Assembly (NCBI RefSeq): GCF_900104605.1
Contig: NZ_LT629960.1
Coordinates: forward strand, 2,123,561-2,187,560
Direction: 5' to 3'
Length of the DNA: 64,000 bases
DNA from: Tidjanibacter massiliensis
GTDB taxonomy: Bacteria; Bacteroidota; Bacteroidia; Bacteroidales; Rikenellaceae
Shown: in pieces, positions 18,110-26,212 of the stretch
Layout of the letters: every line of letters starts with the position of its first letter
Numbering within the stretch: the stretch's first letter is position 1
Notes under the pieces: generated by a model
Databases searched by the model: none
Seen by the model: the letters and a program-made list of their open reading frames with translations, nothing else
What the model was told of the DNA's origin: nothing
Made by a program: the position numbers and the translations under genes

Positions 18110-19012
18110 ATGGCAGAAGAATATAACAGTCAGGGAGACAATGCGCCCGAGCGTACCTCCAAGTCCATCAGGGGATACCAGATAGTGATTATCCTCCTTG
18201 TGGTAGTGTTGGGTGTATTGGCATTCATCTATTTCCGACAGGTGAAGAGCCTGAAGGCCGAAGCGAAGGCCGAGAAGGCGATACTTGAGGAGAATATCAA
18301 TGACCTCATCGTGGACCTGGACAATCTCAAGGTCGATAACGATTCGATAAGCTATAATCTCGGTGTAGAACGGCAGCGGGCTGATTCGTTGATGGAGCGT
18401 CTCCAGAACGAACGCAACATCAACCGCGCTACCATCCGCAAGTACGAGAAGGAGCTCGGTACGATGCGCGACATCATGCGCCATTACGTCAAGCAGATAG
18501 ATTCGCTCAACCAGCTTAACCGGAGCCTGACGCAGGAGAACGTGGCGTTCCGTCAGCAGGTGAACGACGAGCGCATCCGTGCGCAGGCGGCCGAAGAACG
18601 TGCTTCGGAACTCTCCAACCGGGTGAAGGTAGGAGCCATCGTTCGGGCGAGGGATATCGTCCTGACCGCGCTGAACTCCAATGACCGGGTCGTACCGCGT
18701 GCTTCCCGCGCCGAACGGCTCCGGGTGGATTTCATCCTGACCGCTAATGACCTGGCTACACCGGGCGAACGGAATGTCTATGTGCGCATCACCGGCCCGG
18801 ACGGCTATGTCCTTGCGAGCGACATCTCCTCGCTCTTCGACTACGAAGGCGACAAACTGACCTATTCGGCGGTACGCGAGATAGATTACCAGAACAAAGA
18901 CCTTGAAGTAGGCCTCTATTATAACGGTGCCGGAATTACCAGCGGCACTTATCGGGTTGAGGTCTATATGGACGGTTACATGATAGGTACGACCGAAGCC
19001 TATCTGAAGTAA
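18110..19012 (+). CDS. Membrane-anchored coiled-coil protein of unknown function
   Basis: The 300-residue product has a short polar N-terminus, one transmembrane helix (about residues 23-42, YQIVIILLVVVLGVLAFIYF) and a long charged, heptad-like region (about 45-175), predicted to be coiled coil. The C-terminal domain of about 120 residues has a beta pattern (RVDFILTANDLATPGERNVYVRITGPDGYVLA ... GTYRVEVYMDGYMIGTTEAYLK). The topology suggests a short cytoplasmic tail with the coiled coil and C-terminal domain in the periplasm. I recognise it as a conserved Bacteroidetes protein type but cannot name a function. It could act as a spacer or scaffold in the envelope. Confidence 0.8.
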   Translation: MAEEYNSQGDNAPERTSKSIRGYQIVIILLVVVLGVLAFIYFRQVKSLKAEAKAEKAILEENINDLIVDLDNLKVDNDSISYNLGVERQRADSLMERLQNERNINRATIRKYEKELGTMRDIMRHYVKQIDSLNQLNRSLTQENVAFRQQVNDERIRAQAAEERASELSNRVKVGAIVRARDIVLTALNSNDRVVPRASRAERLRVDFILTANDLATPGERNVYVRITGPDGYVLASDISSLFDYEGDKLTYSAVREIDYQNKDLEVGLYYNGAGITSGTYRVEVYMDGYMIGTTEAYLK

Positions 19013-19032
19013 TCTTTCGGTATCGGTAAGTG

Positions 19033-19070
19033 TGCGGCGGCCCTTTTCGGGGCCGCCGCAGTCGTTTCGG
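19033..19070 (+). terminator. Probable terminator after the coiled-coil protein gene
   Basis: An 11-bp GC-rich stem (TGCGGCGGCCC at 19033-19043 with its complement at 19050-19060) stands 20 bases after the stop; the T run after it is weak. Confidence 0.6.
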
Positions 19071-19401
19071 GGGCCGTATTTGCAATGGCCGGCTTGCGGG
19101 TTCCGGATGCGGTCGGGTGGGATTGCTCCGGCCCACCGGAGCGAAATGGCGGGAACGGAGCCGTATGCCGGGTCGGGTACGTGTCTCAGGCTGGAGTCGG
19201 ACGGAATGGATGTGCCTGCCGCGGGTCCGGACGGTATTGCCGGTGCAGTAGGGAGGGCCCGGAATGCACGGTGCTTTTTGTTGCCGTCTCCTTGGCGTTC
19301 GGTTCGGCACATTCCGTCCGTTGCTGCTCCCATGCGGCGTGGGCGTGTGCCGTAAGGGTGTCGTGTCCCGGTGATGATGCGGTGGACTCGGCAGGGAAAA
19401 T

Positions 19402-19437
19402 AAGAGAAGGGGTACCGCGTGCGGTGCCCCTTCTCTT
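19402..19437 (-). terminator. Terminator of the lspA/DUF2147 transcript; rest of gap 19013-19459
   Basis: A long stem (AAGAGAAGGGG paired with CCCCTTCTCTT, and inner ACCGC/GCGGT) is followed on the minus strand by a T-rich stretch. It lies 22 bases beyond the leftward stop at 19460. Between 19070 and 19400 of this 447-base gap I see only GC-rich sequence without a gene. Confidence 0.8.
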
Positions 19438-19459
19438 TCCGTTCGTCGGCCGGTATGCG

Positions 19460-19921
19460 TTACTCCAGCTTTTCCCAGACGAGGTCTCTGCCGAACATGG
19501 GCTTTCCGATATACCCCCTGACCCGGAGCTCCTGCGGACCATCGAATTCCGCCTGTACGTCGTACACTTTGCCATCGACGGGGTTGTATATCGTACCGCC
19601 CGTCCATCGCTCCTTTTTCGCATCGTAACGCAGACCGCGCACGAGTACAATGGCGTCGGCACGGCCGCTCCGCAATGCCGGGTCGGGATTGAGCAGGTCG
19701 AGCCGGGGATTCCCCGCTTCGTCGTTGGGATGTTCGAGCCAGATGATGCGTGCCTCGTAGGTGTCGCCCGTCTTGTATATCCGTACCTTGGAGAGTTCGT
19801 GCGTGGTCTCTCCCTCCACTTTGTAGATACCGAGAATTCTGTCGGCCTCCTGTGCCGAAACGCTTCCGGTTGTGGTGCATACTGCCGTAGCGAGCAGAAG
19901 CATTGTGATGAACCTGTTCAT
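19460..19921 (-). CDS. DUF2147 family exported protein
   Basis: The 153-residue product has a cleavable signal peptide (residues 1-23, ending VSAQ). It then shows the DUF2147 features: ILGIYKVEG near the mature N-terminus, VRIYKTGDTYEARIIWLEHPND, DAIVLVRGLRYD, WTGGTIYNPVDGKVYDVQAEF and LRVRGYIGKPMFGRDLVWEK. Members are small secreted beta-barrel-like proteins of unknown function. It begins 54 bases after lspA on the same strand and is probably cotranscribed with it. Confidence 0.88.
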   Translation of the reverse strand: MNRFITMLLLATAVCTTTGSVSAQEADRILGIYKVEGETTHELSKVRIYKTGDTYEARIIWLEHPNDEAGNPRLDLLNPDPALRSGRADAIVLVRGLRYDAKKERWTGGTIYNPVDGKVYDVQAEFDGPQELRVRGYIGKPMFGRDLVWEKLE

Positions 19922-19975
19922 GGCTGTATTGTGACGTGTTTCTGCGAAGAGAAGCTCCGGAGCGGGCTCCTGTCC

Positions 19976-20593
19976 TTATTTAAGGAAAAATTTGCGTTGA
20001 AAGAGAATGATATAGAATACCGCTACCGTGATGTAGCTGTCGGCTATGTTGAATACGGGACTGAAAAAGGTGAACTCCCTGCCGCCTATCAGCGGCATCC
20101 AGTCGGGCCAGGTGGAGTTGATGATGGGGAAATAGAGCATATCCACTACTTTGCCGTGCAGGAACGGTGCGTATCCCCCTCCTTCCGGAAAAAGTGTGGC
20201 GGCCGCATAAGGTGTTGATTCGGAGAAGATAAGGCCGTAAAAAGCACTGTCTATCATGTTGCCTATCGCCCCGGCGAGTATCAGGGCCCCGCCGACGAGT
20301 ACTCCCGTGGGAGCCGCCTTTTTGACGAGCCGGTGCAGATACCATGCGATGAGCACGATGGCCGCGATGCGTATGAGGCTCAACAGCAGCTTACCCCAGG
20401 TTCCGCCGAGCTGCATGCCGAATGCCGCCCCGGGATTTTCGATGAAGTGGATGATGAACCAGTTGCCGAAGACCGGAATGCTCTGATAGAGTTCCATGTT
20501 CAGTTTGACGGTGAATTTGACCGCCTGGTCTATGACGAGCAGCAGGACGATGAACAGGGTGAGCTTCGTGTTCGTGGATGGTTTGCAGCGCAT
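19976..20593 (-). CDS. lspA: Lipoprotein signal peptidase II
   Basis: This aspartic protease of the inner membrane cleaves signal peptides from diacylglyceryl-modified prolipoproteins, so it is needed to mature the many lipoproteins in this window. The 205-residue protein starts at the ATG at 20593 (MRCKPSTNTK) and has four hydrophobic segments. The catalytic region carries the two expected aspartates, in GNMIDSAFYG and FNIADSYITV, and HFIENPGAAFGM matches the conserved N-terminal motif. A loop of about 30 residues between the aspartates (FSESTPYAAATLFPEGGGYAP) fits the longer Bacteroidetes form. A TATATTTG box at 20635-20642 on the minus strand precedes it. Confidence 0.95.
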   Translation of the reverse strand: MRCKPSTNTKLTLFIVLLLVIDQAVKFTVKLNMELYQSIPVFGNWFIIHFIENPGAAFGMQLGGTWGKLLLSLIRIAAIVLIAWYLHRLVKKAAPTGVLVGGALILAGAIGNMIDSAFYGLIFSESTPYAAATLFPEGGGYAPFLHGKVVDMLYFPIINSTWPDWMPLIGGREFTFFSPVFNIADSYITVAVFYIILFQRKFFLK

Positions 20594-20634
20594 GGTATGT
20601 TTCGTTTTCTGAGTAAGGCCGCCTACGGCATCCG

Positions 20635-20642
20635 CAAATATA
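20635..20642 (-). promoter_or_regulatory. -7 box for lspA
   Basis: The minus strand reads TATATTTG, about 42 bases upstream of the lspA start. Confidence 0.6.
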
Positions 20643-20810
20643 GTAATATATTCGCTGAAAAGCATGGTACGGGTCGGTCGGCTGGCCGGTATGCGGCGGC
20701 GGAACCTGTATTTTGGCGAGATGGAGGGACCGGAACAGGAGATGCGAATCGGTCGGGAGGCTGCTTCTTTGTCCCGCACTTCGGTGTCTGGGCCGGTTCG
20801 CGTATGTTGA

Positions 20811-20850
20811 AGGCCGTACCGAATTGCATTCATGCAATTCGGTACGGCCT
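20811..20850 (-). terminator. Long perfect hairpin after the CoA-transferase gene
   Basis: Arms of 19 bases (20811-20829 and 20832-20850) are perfectly complementary around a 2-base turn, 32 bases beyond the leftward stop at 20882. The T run is poor on either strand, so it is either a terminator or an RNA-stabilising 3' hairpin. Confidence 0.6.
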
Positions 20851-20881
20851 TTCATCGTGGGGGAGTATGCCGGCCGTTGTG

Positions 20882-22201
20882 TCAGATGCCGCAGCGCGAC
20901 TTGATATAGTGGTGGTGCGGGCCGAAACGTTCGAAAGCGGCACGGTCGAGTTCTTCGCGGCTCGCCGGGTCGGCGATGCTTATCAGCAGACGGGCGCGTT
21001 CCTGGAGGCTCTTGCCGTAGAGGTTTACCGCTCCGTGTTCAGTCACTATCCAGTGTACGTGCGCACGGGTGGTCACCACGCCCGCCCCTTCGGCCAGAAC
21101 GGGAACAATCTTGCTGATGCCCTTGTTCGTGACCGACGGCATGGCCACGATGGCTTTGCCGCCTTCCGAACGGGAGGCGCCGTAGATGAAATCCACCTGT
21201 CCGCCGACGCCGGAGTAGAAACGCGTACCGAGCGAATCGGCGCATATCTGTCCCGTAAGGTCGATTTGCAGTGCCGAGTTGATGGCCGTCACCTTGGGAT
21301 TCTGGGCGATGATGAAGGGGTCGTTGGTGTATCCGACGTCTTTCATCAGTACGCCGGGATTGTTGTCAATGAAGTCATAAACGCGGTGCGAGCCCATCAG
21401 GAAGGTGGAGACCATCTTCCCTTTGTCTATCTTCTTGTTGGCACCGTTTATCACGCCCGATTCCACGAGGGGCAGTACGCCGTCGGCGAACATTTCGGTG
21501 TGTACGCCGAGGTTCTTGTGGCTGCCCAGCTGCGACAGCACCGCATTGGGGATGGCCCCGATGCCCATCTGGAGGCACGCTCCGTCTTCGATGAGCGCTG
21601 CGCAGTTGCGGCCTATGGCGCACTCCAGGTCGTTCGGTTCGGCGAAGTGCTCCTCGATGAGCGGCGTGTCGTCCTCGACGAAGAGGTCTATCTGCGAGGT
21701 GTGGATGAACGAATCGCCGAACGACCGCGGGACATGCCGGTTCACGACCGCGATGACCGTGTCGGCGCACTCCACGGCCGCCAGCGTGGCGTCTACCGAG
21801 GTGCCGAGGGAGACGTAGCCGTGTCTGTCGGGAGTCGAGACCTGTATCATGGCCACGTTGCACGGCAGGATGCCGTCCCGATAGAGGCGCTGCGTCTCGC
21901 TCAGGAAGACCGGTATGTAGTCGGCGAAACCCTGTTGGGTGATGTTCCGGACATTCCCTCCCACGAAGAACGAGTCGAGCTGGAAAATCCCTTCCATTTC
22001 GGGGACGGCGTAGAGGGCCTCGCCCTCGGTGTGGAGGTGATGGATATGGACGTGCTGCAACTCCCCGGCCTCGCCCCGTGCCGTCATCGCACGGACGAGT
22101 ATCTGCGGTACGCTGGCGACGCTGCTCAGGTGGACGTGGTCACCGGATTTGATGACTTTCACCGCCTCTTCGGGTGTCGTGAATCTGATGGGATGGTTCA
22201 T
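20882..22201 (-). CDS. Acetyl-CoA hydrolase/CoA-transferase family enzyme (4-hydroxybutyrate CoA-transferase-like)
   Basis: The 439-residue product starts at the ATG at 22201 (MNHPIRFTTPEEAVKVIKSG). It belongs to the family that moves CoA between acetate and other acyl groups through a glutamyl-CoA intermediate. The expected motifs are the N-terminal SGDHVHLSSVASVPQ, GIGAIPNAV near residue 220, the catalytic glutamate in GVHTEMFADG, and C-terminal YSGVGGQVDFIYGASRSEGGKAI. The exact acyl substrate (4-hydroxybutyrate, butyrate, succinate or propionate) cannot be read from sequence. It is divergent from the ferredoxin oxidoreductase genes, so both may serve acyl-CoA metabolism in fermentation. 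Confidence 0.88.
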   Translation of the reverse strand: MNHPIRFTTPEEAVKVIKSGDHVHLSSVASVPQILVRAMTARGEAGELQHVHIHHLHTEGEALYAVPEMEGIFQLDSFFVGGNVRNITQQGFADYIPVFLSETQRLYRDGILPCNVAMIQVSTPDRHGYVSLGTSVDATLAAVECADTVIAVVNRHVPRSFGDSFIHTSQIDLFVEDDTPLIEEHFAEPNDLECAIGRNCAALIEDGACLQMGIGAIPNAVLSQLGSHKNLGVHTEMFADGVLPLVESGVINGANKKIDKGKMVSTFLMGSHRVYDFIDNNPGVLMKDVGYTNDPFIIAQNPKVTAINSALQIDLTGQICADSLGTRFYSGVGGQVDFIYGASRSEGGKAIVAMPSVTNKGISKIVPVLAEGAGVVTTRAHVHWIVTEHGAVNLYGKSLQERARLLISIADPASREELDRAAFERFGPHHHYIKSRCGI

Positions 22202-22310
22202 GGTTGCAATATGTTTTGTTGTATCGGTCGAAGGGGTGCGGAGGCTGCGGCTTTCTGTGCCGCAGAAGGTTTTTTCCGGCTTTTTGTTACGATTTGTAAA
22301 CTTCGTCAGC

Positions 22311-22318
22311 CAAAGATA
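22311..22318 (-). promoter_or_regulatory. -7 box for the CoA-transferase gene
   Basis: The minus strand reads TATCTTTG, 110 bases upstream of the start at 22201. Confidence 0.5.
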
Positions 22319-22338
22319 AATATTTTTTTCCTTATGGG

Positions 22339-22368
22339 TTGCTCCTACATTAGAATTCATTACATTTG
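22339..22368 (+). promoter_or_regulatory. Promoter for korA-korB
   Basis: TTG at 22339-22341, a 19-base spacer, and TACATTTG at 22361-22368, about 185 bases before the ATG. Together with the divergent box at 22311-22318 and the hairpin at 22499-22536 it accounts for the 352-base gap 22202-22553. Confidence 0.65.
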
Positions 22369-22498
22369 CGGATGAATATTGGGCTTATTTACCGGATGCC
22401 GGGACATGGTGCTTGAAGCCGTGTTCCGCGTATTGTCACGTATGACGCAAGTTAAGTGAATTTGATATATAAATCAACTACTAATATTTAAAAAACCA

Positions 22499-22536
22499 GG
22501 GAACTTAAGGTACGTGGGCGTACGCTGAAGGTTCCC
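22499..22536 (+). promoter_or_regulatory. Leader hairpin upstream of korA
   Basis: GGGAAC at 22499-22504 pairs with GTTCCC at 22531-22536, and inside it GTACG (22510-22514) pairs with CGTAC (22519-22523). It lies in the long leader, ending 17 bases before the ATG, with no T run. A regulatory role is only a suggestion. Confidence 0.35.
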
Positions 22537-22553
22537 GTTGCTTTGAAGGCATT

Positions 22554-24410
22554 ATGGAAAACACAAGCATTACGGAGAGGGATGACGTGGTTATCCGGTT
22601 CTCCGGGGACTCCGGGGACGGAATGCAGCTGACGGGCACTCTGTTCTCCGACACCGCGGCCCTGCAGGGCAACGGCATTTCGACTTTCCCGGATTATCCT
22701 GCCGAAATTCGCGCACCGCAGGGAACTGTGGCCGGTGTATCGGGATTTCAGGTACATTTCGGCGACCATCCGGTACAGACACCGGGTGACTATTGCGACG
22801 TGCTGGTGACCATGAATCCGGCCGCCCTGAGGGCTAACGCCTGCTGGCTGAGGAAAGGCGCCACGGTAATCATCGACGGCGATACGCTCGACGAGAAGAG
22901 CGTGGCCCGTGCGGGATTCACGACGGGTGACCCGTTCGCCGAGCTGGGAATAGAGGATTACAACATCATCGTCGCCGACATCACGACCATGACTAAAGAG
23001 GCCCTCGCGGGGCTCGACCTGGATGTGAAGAGCGTCGTGAAGTGCAAGAACATGTTTGCGCTGGGCATGTGCCTCTTCATGTTCAACAAGCCGCTTGAGC
23101 ATGCCGTGGAATATATCAACAACAAGTTCGGCAAACGCAATCCGGTCGTTGCCGAGGCGAATGTCCTCGCGCTCAAGGCCGGTCATAACTATGCCCACAA
23201 TACGCATGCGTTCGCCAATACGTACGACGTGCAGCCTGCCGACCTGCCCAAGGGTCGTTACCGCAGCATCAACGGCAACCAGGCGACGGCATGGGGATTC
23301 ATCGCCGCTTCCGAAAAGAGCGGCCGGCCGCTCTACTGCGGTTCGTATCCCATCACCCCCGCGACCGTCATTCTCGAAGAACTCGCCAAGCGCAAGGACC
23401 TCGGCGTGAAGACCGTACAGTGCGAGGATGAAATCGCCGGCATTTGTACGACCATCGGGGCTTCGTATGCGGGCCACTTCGCCGTGACCACCACCTCCGG
23501 TCCCGGCCTTTCGCTGAAGTCCGAGGCCATGGGTCTGGCGGTAATGACTGAGCTTCCGATTGTCGTCGTGGACGTACAGCGCGGCGGGCCTTCCACCGGC
23601 CTTCCGACCAAGACCGAACAGGGTGACCTGCTGCAGGCGCTCTGGGGCCGTAACGGAGAGTGTCCGATGATAGTCATTGCGGCAAGTACTCCGTCCGACT
23701 GTTTCCATTACGCTTTCATGGCCGGCAAGCTCGCCATGGAACACATGACGCCGGTCGTGCTGCTTTCCGACGGATTCATCGCCAACGGCAGCCAGCCTTG
23801 GAAGATACCCTCCATGAAGGATTATCCCGAAATACATCCGCCGGTAATCAGGGAGCTGCCGGAGGACGAAAAGACTTTCCTGCCCTACAAGCGCGACGGA
23901 CTGCGGCTGGCTCGCCGTTGGGCATTCCCCGGTACGCCCGGTTTGGAGCACCGCATCGGCGGTCTGGAGAAGGATATCTTGAAGGGGTCTCCGTCGCACA
24001 ACCCGCAGAATCACCAGCGGATGGTGGAGCTGCGTGCCGAAAAAGTGGCCCGCGTGGCGGACTTCATTCCCGAACAGGAGGTGCTGGGCGACCGGGAAGG
24101 CGACCTGCTCGTCGTCGGCTGGGGCGGTACCCGCGGCCATCTCGAATCGGCCGTGAAGGAGATGCGGGCGGCAGGGAAGAAGGTTTCCCTCTGCCACTTC
24201 AACTACATCAACCCGCTGCCGCACGGCGTGTACGAAATCTTCTCCGGATTCAGGAAAATCGTGGTATGCGAGCTGAATGAAGGACAGTTCGCCAACTACA
24301 TGCGCATGTCGTTCCCGCAGTTTGGGTATGAACAGTTCAACAAGGTTCAGGGGCTTCCGTTCACCAAGGAGGAGCTGGTCGATAAGTTTAACGAATTATT
24401 GGAAAAGTAG
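22554..24410 (+). CDS. korA: 2-oxoacid:ferredoxin oxidoreductase, fused gamma-alpha subunit (2-oxoglutarate type likely)
   Basis: The 618-residue protein combines the gamma domain (about 1-190: VVIRFSGDSGDGMQLTG, FPDYPAEIRAPQGTVAGVSGFQVHF) and the alpha, pyrimidine-binding domain (from about 225: INGNQATAWGFIAASEKSGRPLYCGSYPITP; GASYAGHFAVTTTSGPGLSLKSEAMGLAVM). The SGPG motif and the ELPIVVVDVQRGGPSTG stretch are typical of the 2-oxoglutarate/2-oxoacid class rather than the single-chain pyruvate enzyme. With the beta subunit it oxidatively decarboxylates a 2-oxoacid to acyl-CoA and reduces ferredoxin in the cytoplasm. Substrate choice within the class is inferred. The beta gene starts 2 bases after the stop. 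Confidence 0.88.
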   Translation: MENTSITERDDVVIRFSGDSGDGMQLTGTLFSDTAALQGNGISTFPDYPAEIRAPQGTVAGVSGFQVHFGDHPVQTPGDYCDVLVTMNPAALRANACWLRKGATVIIDGDTLDEKSVARAGFTTGDPFAELGIEDYNIIVADITTMTKEALAGLDLDVKSVVKCKNMFALGMCLFMFNKPLEHAVEYINNKFGKRNPVVAEANVLALKAGHNYAHNTHAFANTYDVQPADLPKGRYRSINGNQATAWGFIAASEKSGRPLYCGSYPITPATVILEELAKRKDLGVKTVQCEDEIAGICTTIGASYAGHFAVTTTSGPGLSLKSEAMGLAVMTELPIVVVDVQRGGPSTGLPTKTEQGDLLQALWGRNGECPMIVIAASTPSDCFHYAFMAGKLAMEHMTPVVLLSDGFIANGSQPWKIPSMKDYPEIHPPVIRELPEDEKTFLPYKRDGLRLARRWAFPGTPGLEHRIGGLEKDILKGSPSHNPQNHQRMVELRAEKVARVADFIPEQEVLGDREGDLLVVGWGGTRGHLESAVKEMRAAGKKVSLCHFNYINPLPHGVYEIFSGFRKIVVCELNEGQFANYMRMSFPQFGYEQFNKVQGLPFTKEELVDKFNELLEK

Positions 24411-24412
24411 TC

Positions 24413-25441
24413 ATGAGCGAACTCAAATATACGGTTGCGGACTTCAAGAGCGACCAGGAAGTTAAGTGGTGTCCCGGCTGTGGCGACTATGCCGTGCTGA
24501 GCGCCATTCAGAAGGCCATGCCGCAGATAGCCGCCAATGCCGATGTGGACCATTCGCGTTTTGCGGTGGTCTCCGGTATCGGCTGTTCGTCGCGTTTCCC
24601 CTATTACGTGAGCACATACGGTTTCCACGGCATACACGGCCGTGCCAACGCCATCGCTACGGGTCTCAAGACGGCCAACCCCGACCTGAGCGTCTTTGTG
24701 ATGACGGGCGACGGCGACTCGCTCGCCATCGGCGGCAACCATTTCATCCACTCCATCCGCCGTAACATCGACCTGAACGTGGTGCTGTTCAATAACGAGA
24801 TTTACGGTCTCACCAAAGGACAGTACTCGCCGACGTCGAAGCTCGGCAAGATTACCAAGACGTCGCCCTACGGTACGGTGGAGCGTCCGTTCAATCCCGG
24901 CGAACTGGTGATAGGTGCCCACGGCACTTTCTTCGCCCGTTCGATAGACGCCGAGGTGAACCTGACCACGGAGTGCATGGTGGCCGCTTCGAAGCACGAC
25001 GGCCTGTCGGTCATCGAGGTGCTGGTGAACTGCATGATATTCAATAACGGTACCCACAAGGCGTTCGCCGGCGACAAGGAGGTGCGGGCGGAACACACCA
25101 TCACCCTCCGTCAGGGCGAAAAGATGCTCTTCGGCAAGAACATGGACAAGGGGCTGATGCTCGACAACATGAAGCTGAAGGTGGTGACCGTCGGCGAAAA
25201 CGGCGTGACGCTCGACGACATCCTCGTGCATGACGCCCACGAGAAGGATACGATGGTGCACGTGATGCTGGCCAGCATGAAGTATCCCGATTTTCCTGTC
25301 GCGCTGGGTATCATCCGTGACGTGGCGGAACCCACTTACGAACGCGAAGTGGCCCGGCAGATTGCCGAGGTTCAGGCTACGGCGAAGATTAAGAACGTGG
25401 ACGACCTGCTGAACAGCGGGGAAACGTGGGAGGTCGAATAG
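24413..25441 (+). CDS. korB: 2-oxoacid:ferredoxin oxidoreductase, beta subunit
   Basis: The 342-residue subunit binds thiamine diphosphate and an iron-sulfur cluster. Cluster cysteines are seen in KWCPGCGDYAVL (residues 19-30) and GIGCSSRFPYY (near 60). The ThDP-binding motif is GDGDSLAIGGNHFIHSIRRNIDLNVVLFNNEIYGLTKGQ, split as GDGDS (about residue 100) and NNEIYGLTKGQ (about 127). It pairs with the preceding gene, with which it is almost certainly cotranslated. C-terminal residues 300-342 are helical and variable in the family. Confidence 0.9.
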   Translation: MSELKYTVADFKSDQEVKWCPGCGDYAVLSAIQKAMPQIAANADVDHSRFAVVSGIGCSSRFPYYVSTYGFHGIHGRANAIATGLKTANPDLSVFVMTGDGDSLAIGGNHFIHSIRRNIDLNVVLFNNEIYGLTKGQYSPTSKLGKITKTSPYGTVERPFNPGELVIGAHGTFFARSIDAEVNLTTECMVAASKHDGLSVIEVLVNCMIFNNGTHKAFAGDKEVRAEHTITLRQGEKMLFGKNMDKGLMLDNMKLKVVTVGENGVTLDDILVHDAHEKDTMVHVMLASMKYPDFPVALGIIRDVAEPTYEREVARQIAEVQATAKIKNVDDLLNSGETWEVE

Positions 25442-25501
25442 CGTAGTGTATTCGGTCCGTTCGGAAAAGCAAGGTTCCGGGCGGCTTGTGAAATACTGGC
25501 C

Positions 25502-25533
25502 GGCGGGCAGGAGTAACTCCTGCCCGCCGCTTT
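25502..25533 (+). terminator. Terminator after korB
   Basis: A 13-bp stem (GGCGGGCAGGAGT with ACTCCTGCCCGCC, 25502-25528) is followed by GCTTTT. It could also stop the leftward gene that ends at 25602. Confidence 0.85.
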
Positions 25534-25601
25534 TGGTGTCGGTTCGTTCCATGGCGGGGAAGACGGTACCGCTGCGCAAACATGTGTCGATGCTCGTCCG
25601 G

Positions 25602-26039
25602 TCACCGCATCTGTGCCTCGAGGCTATGGAAGATTTCCCGCATCCGGTCGGCGTCGCCGGAGATGGCGGGGGCGGAGATGGCGAAGGTTCCCCTGTCTAT
25701 CGGCATGTTGATGCGGGGTACTGCCAGCACGTTGCCTTCGTAAAGGAAGACGATGTGCCGTCCGACGGCCTTGCGGGTGGCGGCTGTCCATCGCTTCTGC
25801 TTTTCCGGTTTGACGGTACCCGTTATCTGATAGATGAACGTACCCTCGCCGGAGGGTAGCGAGTCGAGATGCAGTGCGGCGAAGTCGCTGCATGTAACGA
25901 TGGAGGGGCCGATGCGTGTATCCGGGCCTTCGCCGGAGGTCGTGTACCAGCCGTCCGGCAGGTTGTGCGGAGTGCATGCCGTCAGGATGAAGAGTGCGGC
26001 GGCCAAGGAAAGAATGCGGGTTATGGGGCGGTATTTCAT
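25602..26039 (-). CDS. Small lipoprotein with a SecDF P1-head-like domain
   Basis: The 145-residue product starts at the ATG at 26039; the signal peptide ends in lipobox LTAC (Cys22). The mature part contains FIYQITGTVKPEKQKRWTAATRKAVGRHIVFLYEGNVLAVPRINMPIDRGTFAISAP in overlapping form, a pattern like the P1 head subdomain found in SecD/SecDF (a strand, a helix ending in GRxIVFLYxGxVLxxPxI, then G-x-FxIS). That assignment is by eye only. Function unknown. It lies 173 bases downstream of the ABC exporter on the same strand and may be part of its transcript. Confidence 0.65.
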   Translation of the reverse strand: MKYRPITRILSLAAALFILTACTPHNLPDGWYTTSGEGPDTRIGPSIVTCSDFAALHLDSLPSGEGTFIYQITGTVKPEKQKRWTAATRKAVGRHIVFLYEGNVLAVPRINMPIDRGTFAISAPAISGDADRMREIFHSLEAQMR

Positions 26040-26212
26040 GCAGGACATTCGGGCTGACCGGGGTTTTCGGGACGGGAAACGCTTGCTTGTCGGTCGGAAG
26101 AGGTGGAATGGTGGTGGGATTGTGTTCCCGCGGCGCCTGTTCCGATGAGGAGTTCCCGGTAGTCCCTCCATCGGCGCAGGACTGTTGCTTTCGGAACGCC
26201 GCATGGCGGTTG

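Noticed and set aside
19085-20218. Plus-strand frame of 377 codons over the DUF2147 gene and lspA
   Set aside because: It runs through a terminator and opposite two well-supported genes; the translation has no recognisable features.
20333-22375. Plus-strand frame of 680 codons opposite lspA and the CoA-transferase gene
   Set aside because: It is a shadow of the minus-strand genes, which have clear catalytic motifs.
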